DNA of 64,000 nucleotides from Callipepla californica brunnescens (lineage: Eukaryota; Chordata; Aves; Galliformes; Odontophoridae): assembly GCA_023055505.1 (NCBI GenBank), contig JALIRH010000143.1, positions 124,001 to 188,000 of the forward strand, in the 5' to 3' direction. Positions within the stretch are counted from its first letter, which is position 1. Each line of letters begins with the position of its first letter. Shown piece after piece: positions 47,939-58,720 of the stretch. The position numbers and the translations under genes are program-made. The notes beneath the pieces were generated by a model. The model was not told the origin of the DNA. It ran no database searches and worked only from the letters and a program-made list of their open reading frames with translations.

Positions 47939-48542
47939 CAGGGAGACACTGGGTCCCATAGAGACTCATAGAGAACCGTAGGGACACACTGGGATCCACA
48001 GGGACCGATAGGGACACACTGGTACCCATTGGGACCCTCAGAGACCCATGGGGACACACTGGGACCCATAGAGACCCACAGGGACCATAGGGACCCATAG
48101 AGACTTATAGGGACCCATAGGGAGACATTGGGAGCCATAGGGACCCATAGAGAGACACGGGGTCCCAATGAGACCCACACAGACTCTCAGTGACCCATAG
48201 GGACCCATAGAGAGACACTGGGACCCAAAGAGATCCATAGAGACCCATGGAGACCTATAGGGACCCACAGAGACCCATAGAGAGACATTGGGAGCTATAG
48301 GGTCCCATAGAGAGACACTGGGATCCATAGAGACCCATGGAGACCTATAGGGACCCACAGAGACCCATAGATTCATAGATACATGAGGTCAGGCCATTCC
48401 AGTGCCTGAGCACTTCTTCAGAGACCCATAGAGAAACACTGGGACCCATAAAAAGACATTGGGATCCATAGGGACCCATAGAGAGACACTGGGACCCTTA
48501 GGATCCCACAGGGACCCATAGAGACCCACAGGGACCCGTAGA
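47939..48542. repeat. 10-bp minisatellite downstream of the CpG promoter
   Basis: The second field of the CCATAGGGAC / CCATAGAGAC / ACACTGGGAC repeat, about 60 units, in the same orientation as the field at 46890-47290. It includes a longer repeating block, CCATAGAGAGACACTGGGAC, about 30-50 bp in period. A short unrelated stretch interrupts it near 48366-48418. Confidence 0.92.
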
Positions 48543-49060
48543 GTTTATACCCATCTGTTCCTTTATTTCAGTCATGAGAATTATGCTACCACATCTCAGT
48601 GGTGCAGTGACATCTGAGCCTGCGACTCTTCCAGCTTGTTCCCTGTGTTCCATGCAGTGGTGTTCATGCACTTGAGCTGAGCTCTCATTGAGACTGACTT
48701 TCCCGTTAGAGTTCCTTTCTCCTGTAGCTGAGGTCCTGTTTTACTAGCCCTGTAGGCACCTACGTGCTGCAGGTCTTTGCTTGTTCCCAGACTACGTGCA
48801 TTCATGTACCAGCATTTTAGTTTGGTCCTACCCTTGTCACAGATTTCCACACTGCTTGCATTTCTGTGCTAGATAACTGTGGACACAGATTTGGAGTTCT
48901 TAAATAAGTGTTGCTCTTGTCAGGGTTGGTGAAGAAGTAAGGTGGCTTGTGAATGCTTCCAAGCACGTCTAGGTCTTCAGAATGCGTTTTGTGGTCTCAG
49001 GCACTTTGATTAATACAGATTTTTGGAACATGGTATTGCTTAATTCGATTTTTTTTATAG
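48543..49060. other. Intron-like sequence, nothing recognised
   Basis: No exon identified. It ends with a long pyrimidine tract (TTTTTTTATAG) that forms the acceptor of the first recognisable XPO1-like exon. Confidence 0.5.
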
Positions 49061-49200
49061 TATGTGCAGTGAGTTCTCTCAGATTTTCCAACTGTGTCAG
49101 TTTGTGATGGTAAGTATGGTATTTTTTTATTCAACCTTTTCCTGCTCACCCCCAGCCAGCCATGCCTGGTAATATTGTATGCACTGTTCTGTCTTTACAG

Positions 49201-49320
49201 GAAGACTCCCAAAGTGCTCCTTTAATTCAGGCCACTTTGGGAACTTTGCTGCGATTTCTGAACTGGATTCCTCTGGGATATATGTGTGAGACTAAGTTAA
49301 TCAGCACACTAATATACAAG
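49201..49320 (+). pseudogene. XPO1: XPO1-like exon, best preserved
   Basis: An exact 120-base exon (40 codons) between TTTACAG and GTGTGT, in frame and without lesions. The residues around LLRFLNWIPLGY and ETKLISTLIYK are nearly those of exportin 1, so at protein level this is the clearest anchor for the assignment. Confidence 0.95.
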
Positions 49321-50239
49321 GTGTGTATGTAATTTCTGATCGTTTTTTAGTATAAAAGTTGCAAAAAGCATGGTATATAACACTTGTGTAAAATTCTTTC
49401 TTTTCTCAGTCGTTCTGAAATGTTCCCATGTTTTGGAAGGTCTCTTTAAAGTGCCTCACAGAGATTGCAGGCGGCAGTGTAAGCCAGTATGAAGAGCAAC
49501 ATGTGACCCTTTTTACCTTGACCATGATGCAGTTAAAACAGGTAATGTTTTAGCAAATGTTTTTTTTTTTTCTACTCCTACTTTTAGCAGTCTAGTTCAA
49601 TTGGCAAAGCTCTTGAGAAATTGTACGTTTCATTGTGTTGTTTTTGTGTATTTGCTTATGGCTTGATCAGGAGACATAATTTTGTATGAGTCTGAGGAAC
49701 AGCTGTATTTCTGCAGGATTTATTAATTTTGTTGAATTAAAGATTTGTTTTGTGTTCTCAGGCTGTCTAAGAAAAGTGGTGGCAGGTGGGTAAGGTGCTG
49801 CTATGTCCTCAGCACACATTATTTAAGTGTATTGAAATGCCAGAAGTTCGTATACTTTTTATTGTGAAGGCAGGAAGGGTAACTGCAGATGTGTTTTCAC
49901 ATCTGTCCATTTCAGTGTAGGTAGACTCATACCAAAGCTGTTTTGTTTCTTTTTAATAACGCTTCTGAACAATTAGATTGATTCTGTTTTTGTATCCATT
50001 TTTTTCTGTGGTGTGTAATACAGGTTTTGTCTGTCTTTGAGGTCTTCTCAGAAAGGCGTGCTTCTTTTCTGCCCTCATCCTCCTCCCTCATTATGGGATT
50101 CAAGAGGAGCTATAGAACTTTTTAGCTAGAATTAAATTTAAAAGTTTACTACACCTGAATTATTTTGTTCTAGAAACGTGACTTTTTCCTCTCCTTTTGC
50201 TGTTTTGTTTAGTTTTGATTCTTCATTTTCGTTAATTTT

Positions 50240-50570
50240 TGTTTATTGCTGGACAGCAGGCTGGCCATGAGCTAGCAGTGTGCCCTGGTGGCCAGAAAGT
50301 CCCATGGGATCCTAACTCATTAAAAAGAGCATGGCCAGCAGATCAAGGGAGGTGATGCTCCCCCTCTACTCTGACATGATGAGGCCTCACCTGGAGCACT
50401 GTATCCAGTTCTGAGATCCTCGATACAAAAAAAAGAAAATCAGGGATCTCCTGGAAAGAGTCCAGTGGAGGGCTACAGAGATGATAAAGGGCACGGAACA
50501 CTTTTCTTGTGAGGAACCTGGGTTTGTGCAGCCTTGAGAATAAAAGACTCGGAGGGGATGTTATTAATGT
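50240..50570 (+). mobile_element. CR1 LINE fragment in an XPO1-like intron
   Basis: Sense CR1 ORF2 sequence with GGCCTCACCTGGAGCACTGT, CTGGAAAGAGTCCAGTGGAGG and CTACAGAGATGATAAAGGG landmarks. It is broken by an A-rich insertion near 50430 and lacks the 3' tail. It lies about 20 bases upstream of the exon at 50589, close to where a splice acceptor is expected. Confidence 0.8.
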
Positions 50571-53500
50571 CTGTCTTCCTTTTCTTATGTGCTTCCATTA
50601 AATACTAATATGCAACTTTCCTGCTCAGATGGAAAAGATGATGAACAGAACTTCACTCAGAATCTCAGTTTGTTTCTCTGCACGTTTCTCAGGGAACACG
50701 GTCAACTTACAGAAAAAAGGTTAAATCTGAGGGAAACGTTCATGGAGGTAAGTTGCATAGTTTGTGCAGTTCAAAAGTAGAGGCTTCTCATACTCAAATA
50801 ATGCGATACTGATACGACCTCCAGATTGTTGTGCATGTACTGGCTAGAAGAAGTTTTTCCCCACGAGCAGTAAATTCCATGATTACAAGAAACCTGTCAG
50901 ATTATTCCAAGTGTGCTTTAATAGCAGTCTGTGTTCATTGGTGCTATCCTAGAAGAACCTGTGCAAAACATATGTTTTTCTCTCTCTCTTCTTACTTGTC
51001 TTTCCTTAAATGTGTAAATACAGCTTTAAAATGAATTCAAAGAATTTCTGTGTCACCTTTTTTCCATGGGCACGAAAACTCAATATTTTGGTCTAACCCA
51101 GACATACAGGCAGTTGCTGCTGTGATTTTTATTCAACATCCAAGCTTGGTTTCTAGGGTCCAGCACGTGCTGTTCTCCTGCTCTTCTGCCCTGGTGTAGC
51201 TTCTTGCCTAAATTGTCATTTCCCAGATATTGAGTGAATATGCTTAGAGTATTGTCCTTGTGGTCTGTGTTTAGTTTCAGTGTCGTAAGCACGGCCTTTA
51301 ATGCTGGAGCTCTAGGAGGTGCTACTTAATAGGCACGCTTTATGTAGTGTTAAGGGTCTTGGTGGGGGACCTATGTTCCACTTGGTGACCTTTCTCTCCT
51401 ATCCCTGAGCTCCTATGGGATGAAACTGTCTCTATAGGCCCTTGTAGCAGTCTCTGTGGTGTCCCAGAGTTGAGCCGTGTACAGGTGTGGAGGCCATAGG
51501 TTGAGGAACATGTCTGAGGCAGACTCAAGAAAAACCAAGAACAACAAATTAACCCAAAACATACTATCAACCTGGAGAGCAGTTTTCATTGGTTGGGTCT
51601 GTCTTGTAGGTGCAATGCTTGCAAGGTATCTGGATTCTAGTCTCTTTCCATCTGATGCTTGCAACACATTTCTTCTGGTAGTCCTTTACCCTATATTTAT
51701 ACATGTTTGCAAATAGCAAATTATAGCTCATTTAGAAAACAGGTTCGTTGATTGTTTTGTGCTCTATTTAAAAGACAACCAAACAAAAGGCAAGCAGAAA
51801 GCTTTGATGAGGAATTCTTTATTTCAGAATTAGGAACTTCTGCAAAATAATTGTAAATCAAGAAAGCTTGTTTCAGCTTGTGTGGAGACATTATGAAGAA
51901 TCTGAATTTGAATGTCCTGTGTGTATGCAAGTTGGAGCACAGTCTTCAAATCTTGCCTCCCATCTTGTCCAGCTGACAAGAATATTACATTAAGGTAGTT
52001 AAAGTTGACATCTTTAAATGGACATCTGCAAAACTCAGCTCTGAACAATTGAGGATGTTGAAACGTTCCACTATTTTTTTTAGAGTGGCTTAAACTTGCT
52101 GCAAATCTCACTGCTGTGACTCACAGTGTAACAGATCATAGTGAGGGGGAAAAAGCCTTCTAAAAGTAGCTGTGCAGTTCTGATCTGGTTATTCCTGCTC
52201 TGGATGCAGCTGATCTTCTGGAATTGCTGTGTGGGTTCATTGGAGCCTTCTAGACTAGTGGGAGAAGCTGGATAAGTTATGTAAAGTGGAATTGCTGACA
52301 ACAATGGATGTGTGTGGGAATAATGTGAAGGTGGTTTTGAATCCCTGTGTCAGGGAGGGATCTCAGCCAGAGATGTCGAATCAGACCTCTGCCTGAAATG
52401 CTTTGAATTGCTGAGTGTCTTAGCTATGAAAACAAAATCTACTTTAGAAATTGCTCCGTTCTGTTTGGTTCACTGGTAGGCTCAGAGCTTTTCAGTCTGC
52501 ATGGTGGCTGTTTAGTTGGTAACGGTGACAATGTTCTCGTAGATGTCTTGCACTGGATGCAGATAAGCAGTGTGGTTTCTGAAGGTTTTCTTCCAGATTC
52601 CCAGAGGATTTGGAAAGCAGAGCAGCAGTAAGTATTGAGAACAGCAGTCCTTCAAACAAGCATTTAAGGGTTGTTTCTTTTTCTCTTGAGGATCTAAAAG
52701 AAAACGTCTAGTAGAAGCTCAGAGGGTGGGTGCAATTCTGATAATACAGAAAGGGATGGATTTGGCAATTGCATTTTGTTTTTTTTAGATATCTTTAGAC
52801 TAGTCTACTTCAGAATTGATGCTCACGTTCAAAATGACATCAGCTGACACGGTGCTGTGCTTTGTTTAGTTGCTCCATTGCTCATAACTTTGACTAGTAA
52901 GTAAATGTCCCTGCAGTATTACTGTACGTCGTTAATGAATTTTAGTCTAATTCAGCATTTTATTGGTATTTGGATCACAAAACTTGAAGTGATGTGCTTT
53001 TAATCTACTTCTGTGTTCAAAGTAATTAGTAAATAGATGCTTGAAACACTTTTTCCAGGTTATTGGTATCAGAAGTAGAAGAAGATGAAGTTTTCAAGAT
53101 TTGTCTTGAACATTGGAATCATTTAGCTGCTGTATTACCCAAGGTAATCCATGCTTAAGTAAAAATACTGTGCAAGTTTAGACACTGTTCCTAAATTCAG
53201 CTTGGAAGAATTTATTTAGATATGCTGAATGTGTACAAGTGCCTAAGTGAAAATATTTCTGCAGCTCTTGAGGCTGACGGTAAGAAATTCCACGTCCTTC
53301 CTAACAGCGGGATGGGCAGTGCACGTGATCAGGTTGTGAATTTGCTGGGTTTATCTCACTGTGTGTCTGTTGGTGGTGGTGGTTTTTATTGTTTCTTTGT
53401 GTGTGCGTTATGACAGATTTTCTTACCCATGCAAATAATACAGCTTGAAGTAGCTTCCCAGAATTCAGTGCATTCTTTTGATTCTGCAGCTCTAATTGCC

Positions 53501-56500
53501 AGAAGGTGCTTAAAACAAAACTAAAACACAACAACAACAGAAATAGGAAGCAGTTGCTAGGACTTCTGTTCCTGACGTTTTACTGGAGCAAGAGCTATTG
53601 AGATGGCACTTGGCTCAGAGTGTGTTCTCACAGCTGTTATCTCTGATGCCAGCAGGAGCAGTTCTACCCTTGTTTCCCTGGCTGCAGTCTGGTGAGGTTT
53701 TCCTTGGATGTACTGTTATGATTGTGTGGCTGTGCACTCAATTAGAGCAAGTTCTACGGATGAGACTTACATGGACTTGGATGTGAGAAAATGAAGTAAG
53801 AATTGGGCTCCTTGTAGTGAAGACAAGTTTGAATGATTATGTTTGTGACAAAATCAGGAGCGTGCTTTAGAACACTGTATAGGTTGGTTCTTCTCATCAC
53901 ACAGTGAGAACCAGAGGTAAGCATGGACCTGAGAGCTGAAGGAACATTCCCTTCCTTGAAAAAGAAGCTGCAGCATTGTGTCTGAGTTGTGCTGGCAGAG
54001 TGTGTTGTCAGTAGTAGCACTGGAATAGTAAATTGCAACTTGGATACATGGAGCTGAAGTAATGGGGAGACAGATTTTATCTGCATAATATGAAGGAGAG
54101 ATCTTCCTTCTTTGTCATTTGGGTATAAAAATGAAACATTCTAAATTGTTTGGAACGAGTTGAAGGGAATCTGTTGACACGTCTTCACCCAGATTCAGTG
54201 AAGCTTTGCAACTTTTCAGGTGAAGTGGAAACAAAGCAGCCCTTGGTTAGAAGGATGAGGACTGTAAAAAGGGAAACCTTAAAACTGACTTCTGGCTGGG
54301 TGAGCAGGTCCAGCGATCCTCAGATGGTAAGTAAGTGTTTCATACAAATAGCTCGTACGACACATTCAGGAGGAACTCTGCTCTTGTGCTGCAGTGCAGT
54401 TAACACTGTTCTGTTCACAGGAACTAGTTTCAGACCTCTGCAGTGTCTGCAGGAAGGGTGAAAAGCTGTGATCGTACAGGGGTGGGCCTGAGCTGTGTTT
54501 GGAGTGCTTCAGGTAGTGTCAGCTGAGAGCAGTCCTAAGGCAAAGCAGGAAGGTGTAAGAGAGCCCTCAGGCGACCACTGCTGGATGAACACTGTGTGTG
54601 GGAAGCATGTGGACGTGTAACTTTACTTGGAGCTTCTTTCAGAACTGCTGTGTCATTGTGTGAGGCTTTGTTGGGTAACTGCACTGCTCTAACCATGTCT
54701 TGCTCTTGATTTAGGTTGCTGCAAACTTTGTTCCTCCCTTGTTGGGTGCAGTTCCAGCTGCTGGAGAACGTGAAGTACGCAATGCTATGGCTGTCATTGC
54801 TAACAAGCTGAGTGGGCACATTGCTGCTGAATTACCTCAGGTATTTGATTCTGTTTTTGAGTGCAGGTTAAATATGGTCAGTAAGGTATTCACATGTAAA
54901 TTTTGGATAATGGAAAACCAAAAGGGATTCTATATTGAGAGTACTAGTCTTTGGGTATTGCAAGAAAGGGGGCAGGGCGTGTTTTGCTATGTAGTTTACA
55001 TAGCATTATTCTGTTCTATGGAAATTAAGGTGAGGTTCCTGAATTCTGGCTGTCTAGGTGAAGGTCTTAATCTCACTGCCTTAATTTATTGATGCAGCTC
55101 TGAAATGAAATTAGGAGTTGTTTTTCTGTTCCAGGACCTTGGAATGTCATGGAATCTGAAGTATGCTTCAAGTACATTCATATGTACTTTGAGTGTAAGT
55201 ATTGATTAGTTCTTTAAATATTTCTTTGCTGATTTCCGTAGCTGATGGAGTTTGTGTGTTACAGTTTACAACAGGCACTTGCACAATAGATCAGTGCCGT
55301 TTTGCAGCAGTGTGAATCAGAAAGTGTATCCCTGTGGTGGCTGGGTGCTTAATTGCTGAGGCCGTCTGTCGTGTGCCTGTGGAGCAAGTGGTAATTAATG
55401 TTGGGCACTGACAAAATGTGGTTCACCCTGCTGACACTGTGTGAGTGCAGAAAATGGTCTTATCAAGCTGTGGTGGTGAAAGTATGGGGAAAAATGTTGC
55501 TGGGAATGTGTGAACTGCATCCTTTGTTTTGTTTTTAGATTTCTTTAAAGCTGAGATCTGAATACTATTCCACCTTGCATATGGACTCACTCGTAGCAGG
55601 TGATGTTATGGTAAATCTTTGAGCTGTTCAGAAAGCTTGACTGACTGACTGACTGGTGTGTGTTCTTTTTTTCCTCCCCCCGTTCTTTCCCTCTGCCCCC
55701 CCACCCCGCTCTCAGGACTTTGAAGAAGTGGCTTCCTCCCTCTGCTGGCTGCTTGAGGAAATGATGAGTGGAACACTTGCCAGTGCTTGTCAGAATTTCT
55801 TGGGGTGTTTGTCTTGCTTTGAAAAGGCAGAAAGATGCATGAAGCTTTTGGTGTAGTTTTGTTCATCTGTTATGCAAATTCTTCAGGACTTCAGATACTT
55901 TATACTCTGCTACAAGATGTTGCACAGGAAGAGGCTGCTGCTCAGAGTTTCTGTCAGGCATATTTCTGTGATATTCTTCAGCACATCTTCTCTGTTGTAA
56001 CGGACACTGCTGGTAAGATTGTGAGCCAGATGGAAACAAACCTTTCAGACGTCAAAATGTTGCATTCCTGTTCTGAATCATCACAACATATGTATAATTT
56101 TGGTCTGGTCGGGTTTGACAATGCACACATCAGTGCTTGCATACATGTTCAGCTTGGTAGAAGAGGGGAAAAATAAGTACTCCATTAGATCCTGGAAATC
56201 CAGTGAACAACCAAATGTTTATTCAGGAGTACGTTGCTCATCTCCTCAGATCTGTGTTTCCTCATCTGCAGGAGTAAGTGTGCTGTAGCTGTTTTATACT
56301 TCTGTGTGGATACTTACGTCTTGAAATACTAATGGATATTCTTAATGTTAGCGCGCAGGTTGAGCTGTTTGTGACAGGAGTCTTCAGTTTAAGCCAGGAT
56401 ATCCCTGCCTTCAAGGAACACCTACGGGATTTCCTGCTCCAAATCAAGGTATCTTTGGCACAGGTCCTTAAAAGAAGTGCAGAACTATTTCATGTTTAAA

Positions 56501-57976
56501 AGTAATTGGACAGCTCTTATTTATAGTGTGTGATTAAAAACAAGTTCTGCGGTTTTCTTTTTGTACAGCCGCTTTATTGTGACAGCAGAAAACAGCACTT
56601 GGATGTTTGTTGACCAAAACGATGCCAATTTTAAATTGAAATGTCACCGAGTGGCCCTTTTTCTCATGTGTTTTTTGTATAAGAAATGTTCTGTGAACTA
56701 TCCTGCCGTAGTTTCAGCTTTTGTTGGTCATCTTTATGCAGGTTTGCATGAATTGAAAATTAATGCGTTTTCAATTGGGTTTTTATTTCATGCCCGTTTT
56801 TGTGGCTGAGGGGAAAAGAGGCAAAACATGAATTGTAAAGGACTGTATTGCTAAACTATACCATTTCCTTTAAGAATATCCATTCTTAATTTGGGATCAT
56901 CTTCTTTCTAGCCTGCCCTGCAGTCTGGGAGAGAAAGTAATGACTACAGCAGTTTGTTAAGCAGAGGATGATAGTGCTGCAATTTTTCGGTCAGTTAGCA
57001 GCTCTTTGGACTTGAGTGGGTAAAGGCTGGGCTCACATGGATTTGCAAGCTGCATGGCAAGTTTGCAGCAAGGTCATGTGCGTATCATCCCATTGTAAAG
57101 CGACTTCTAAAGAGGATGGGAACACAGAACAGTTGTTTTTACACAGTTCTTTTGCTTTTGTGTGTGTGCTGTCGCTTTGTCGACAGCAGCTTTTTGTTTT
57201 CCTCAGTGAGGAGCGTTGCTCATTTGTGAGCCTTCATTAACTGGAAGTGAAATGGTTAAAATATTTATCCTGTTAGAATAGGCTGCATCTTTTTAACTAC
57301 TCAGAAAATAAAAATAGAATAAAATAAACCCTCTGGCTTTGGAGATGACTTTTACTGACTTACGTTGTCTGCCATGCTGCAGTGCTTAAAGAACTCTGCT
57401 TGAAAGCAAAATACACTTGGTTTGCATTTATTTTTCTTTCTTTGGCTTATTCTTTTACTGGAAGAAAATGCTGTGGTTGCTGTGGTTGTATTAAAGGTTT
57501 GTAATCTGAAGGTGTAGGGAGATTCCTTGAGGTGTATGATAACATAAGGTCCTCTTGCTCTCAGTGTGAGTACTCTTTGTGTTCCTTCCAAGGAGTTACT
57601 GAACTGTATCTTGACTACAAATCGATACCAGTGCACATTAATAACATGTATAGACCAGATGTGCAGTTGTTTTTCTACCTCAGGTTTCGTTGTTAAATGA
57701 TTTTCACAGATGTATGAAGTACAGATGAAACCTTAAGTGTGAACACGAAGATGGTGTGTAGTCGTGGCTTCCCTGTGCTCGCAGCGTGCCTGCAGAGACA
57801 CCGCGTTGTGGAAACAGCAGCACACTGTCCTTGCTGCCTTAAGAACAGAAAGCTGAGTGCTGGCTGTAAGCAGGAGCTCAGGGAAACCAATGGCAGTGGC
57901 ATCTGGGGGCTGCAGGTGTAAAAGCCCTCCATGAAGCACTGTGTGCTGCAATGTGATCGATCTTTTGCACTTCCAG

Positions 57977-58084
57977 GGCTGTAAGCTGCATTCCAGTCAG
58001 GGGGCAAACTCTGTTCTCAGCGATTTAGCTGCACATCTGGTGGACGTGTTCTATCACAAACATCAGTCTCCTCCCCCCAAGTGA
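57977..58084 (+). CDS. Candidate 3' terminal coding exon, gene not recognised
   Basis: An acceptor (TTTTGCACTTCCAG) is followed by 34 open codons ending ...HLVDVFYHKHQSPPPK and TGA at 58082-58084. A canonical AATAAA lies about 85 bp downstream near 58169. The amphipathic SVLSDLAAHLVDVFYHK segment looks like real protein. It is not the C-terminus of exportin 1. Because it lies downstream of the XPO1-like exons on the same strand, it may be the last exon of the gene whose promoter is at 47.3-47.6 kb. The XPO1 duplicate would then have landed in, or been fused to, that gene. Start and upstream exons are unknown. Confidence 0.5.
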   Translation, partial: GCKLHSSQGANSVLSDLAAHLVDVFYHKHQSPPPK

Positions 58085-58168
58085 TTCAGTGTCTGATTGA
58101 CTTTAAGTCAGCAGACACTCCCCGGCACACCCAGCGCTGTTTGCTTATTGCTTTCCACATTTTGATTG

Positions 58169-58174
58169 TAATAA
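58169..58174 (+). terminator. Polyadenylation signal AATAAA
   Basis: AATAAA within TTGTAATAAAATATTGC, about 85 bp after the TGA of the candidate terminal exon. A cleavage site would be expected shortly before the telomere-like repeat starts at about 58215. Confidence 0.55.
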
Positions 58175-58214
58175 AATATTGCAAAAAATCTGATTGGATT
58201 CTGGTCGTTTATGA

Positions 58215-58410
58215 CATCTCTAACCCTTGCCCCTCTAACCTAGTCCTCTCTGTCCCTAGCCCCTCTAACCCTGCCTGCTCAAACCCTAGTCCGTCTAACT
58301 CTGGCCCCACTAACCCTAGCCCCTCTATCCGTAGCCCTCTAAACCTAGCCCCTCAAACCCCAGAGCTAGCCCTAGCCCGAGCCCCTCTGCCCTAGCCCTA
58401 GCCCCTTGTG
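58215..58410. repeat. Degenerate telomere-like CCCTAG/CCCTAA repeat
   Basis: About 200 bp of irregular tandem repeat built from CCCTAACC, CCCTAGCCCCTCTAACC and related units. It resembles the vertebrate telomere motif (CCCTAA)n but with inserted CCCTCT segments. It is interstitial in this window and too degenerate to be a functional telomere. Confidence 0.8.
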
Positions 58411-58627
58411 ATAAAAATGAGTTCTGTACTTGTTAATCAAACCGATTTGAGATGGATGTGTCAGTGTTTCTTCCTGAGAACGATGTAGTTTGTAGAAAGT
58501 CTCAAAATAGATATCTAAATGTTTTGTCTAAAACCTGTGCAGATTGTAACCAACCGTAACAGTGCTGTGAGTTTGTGACAAGCATCCAAAGCAGTTCCTG
58601 CCTCGGGACCTACCCGCACATCCACCC

Positions 58628-58720
58628 AGGAATCACAGAATCACAGGACTGTAGGGGCTGGAAGGTACCTCTAGAGATCATCTAGTCCAACTGTAGCGTT
58701 TACTATTCGAGGTCCCACAG
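58628..58720 (-). mobile_element. CR1 LINE 3' end fragment
   Basis: Reverse complement of the CR1 terminus: AATCACAGAATCACAGGACTG followed by GGAAGGTACCTCTAGAGATC and ATCTAGTCCAACTG. It is short, with no coding portion. Confidence 0.85.

Larger units (their letters stand above)
49061..56448 (+). pseudogene. XPO1: Decayed, intron-bearing duplicate of XPO1 (exportin 1/CRM1)
   Basis: Exons matching exportin 1 occur in the correct order, most with splice sites: 49061-49109, 49201-49320, 49410-49541, 50589-50747, 53059-53143, about 53165-53279, 54220-54326, 54715-54885, about 55855-56012, about 56112-56273 and 56352-56448. Diagnostic segments include FSQIFQLCQFVM, FLNWIPLGYMCETKL, LNLRETFME, YKCLSENISAALEADG, MRTVKRETLKLTSGWVSR and IPAFKEHLRDFLLQIK. 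Exportin 1 carries NES cargo out of the nucleus with RanGTP. Here the N-terminal exons (importin-beta/Ran-binding part), roughly 300 central residues with the NES groove, and the last exon are absent. An in-frame TGA (49416-49418) and an extra A (A5 run at 56169-56173) break the frame. Retained introns show a DNA-level duplication, not a processed copy. A functional product as an export receptor is not possible. Confidence 0.92.

Noticed and set aside
46682..48376. Long minus-strand frames over the 10-bp repeats and promoter
   Set aside because: They are translations of the minisatellite (GSLWVPMG-like repeats) and of GC-rich promoter DNA.
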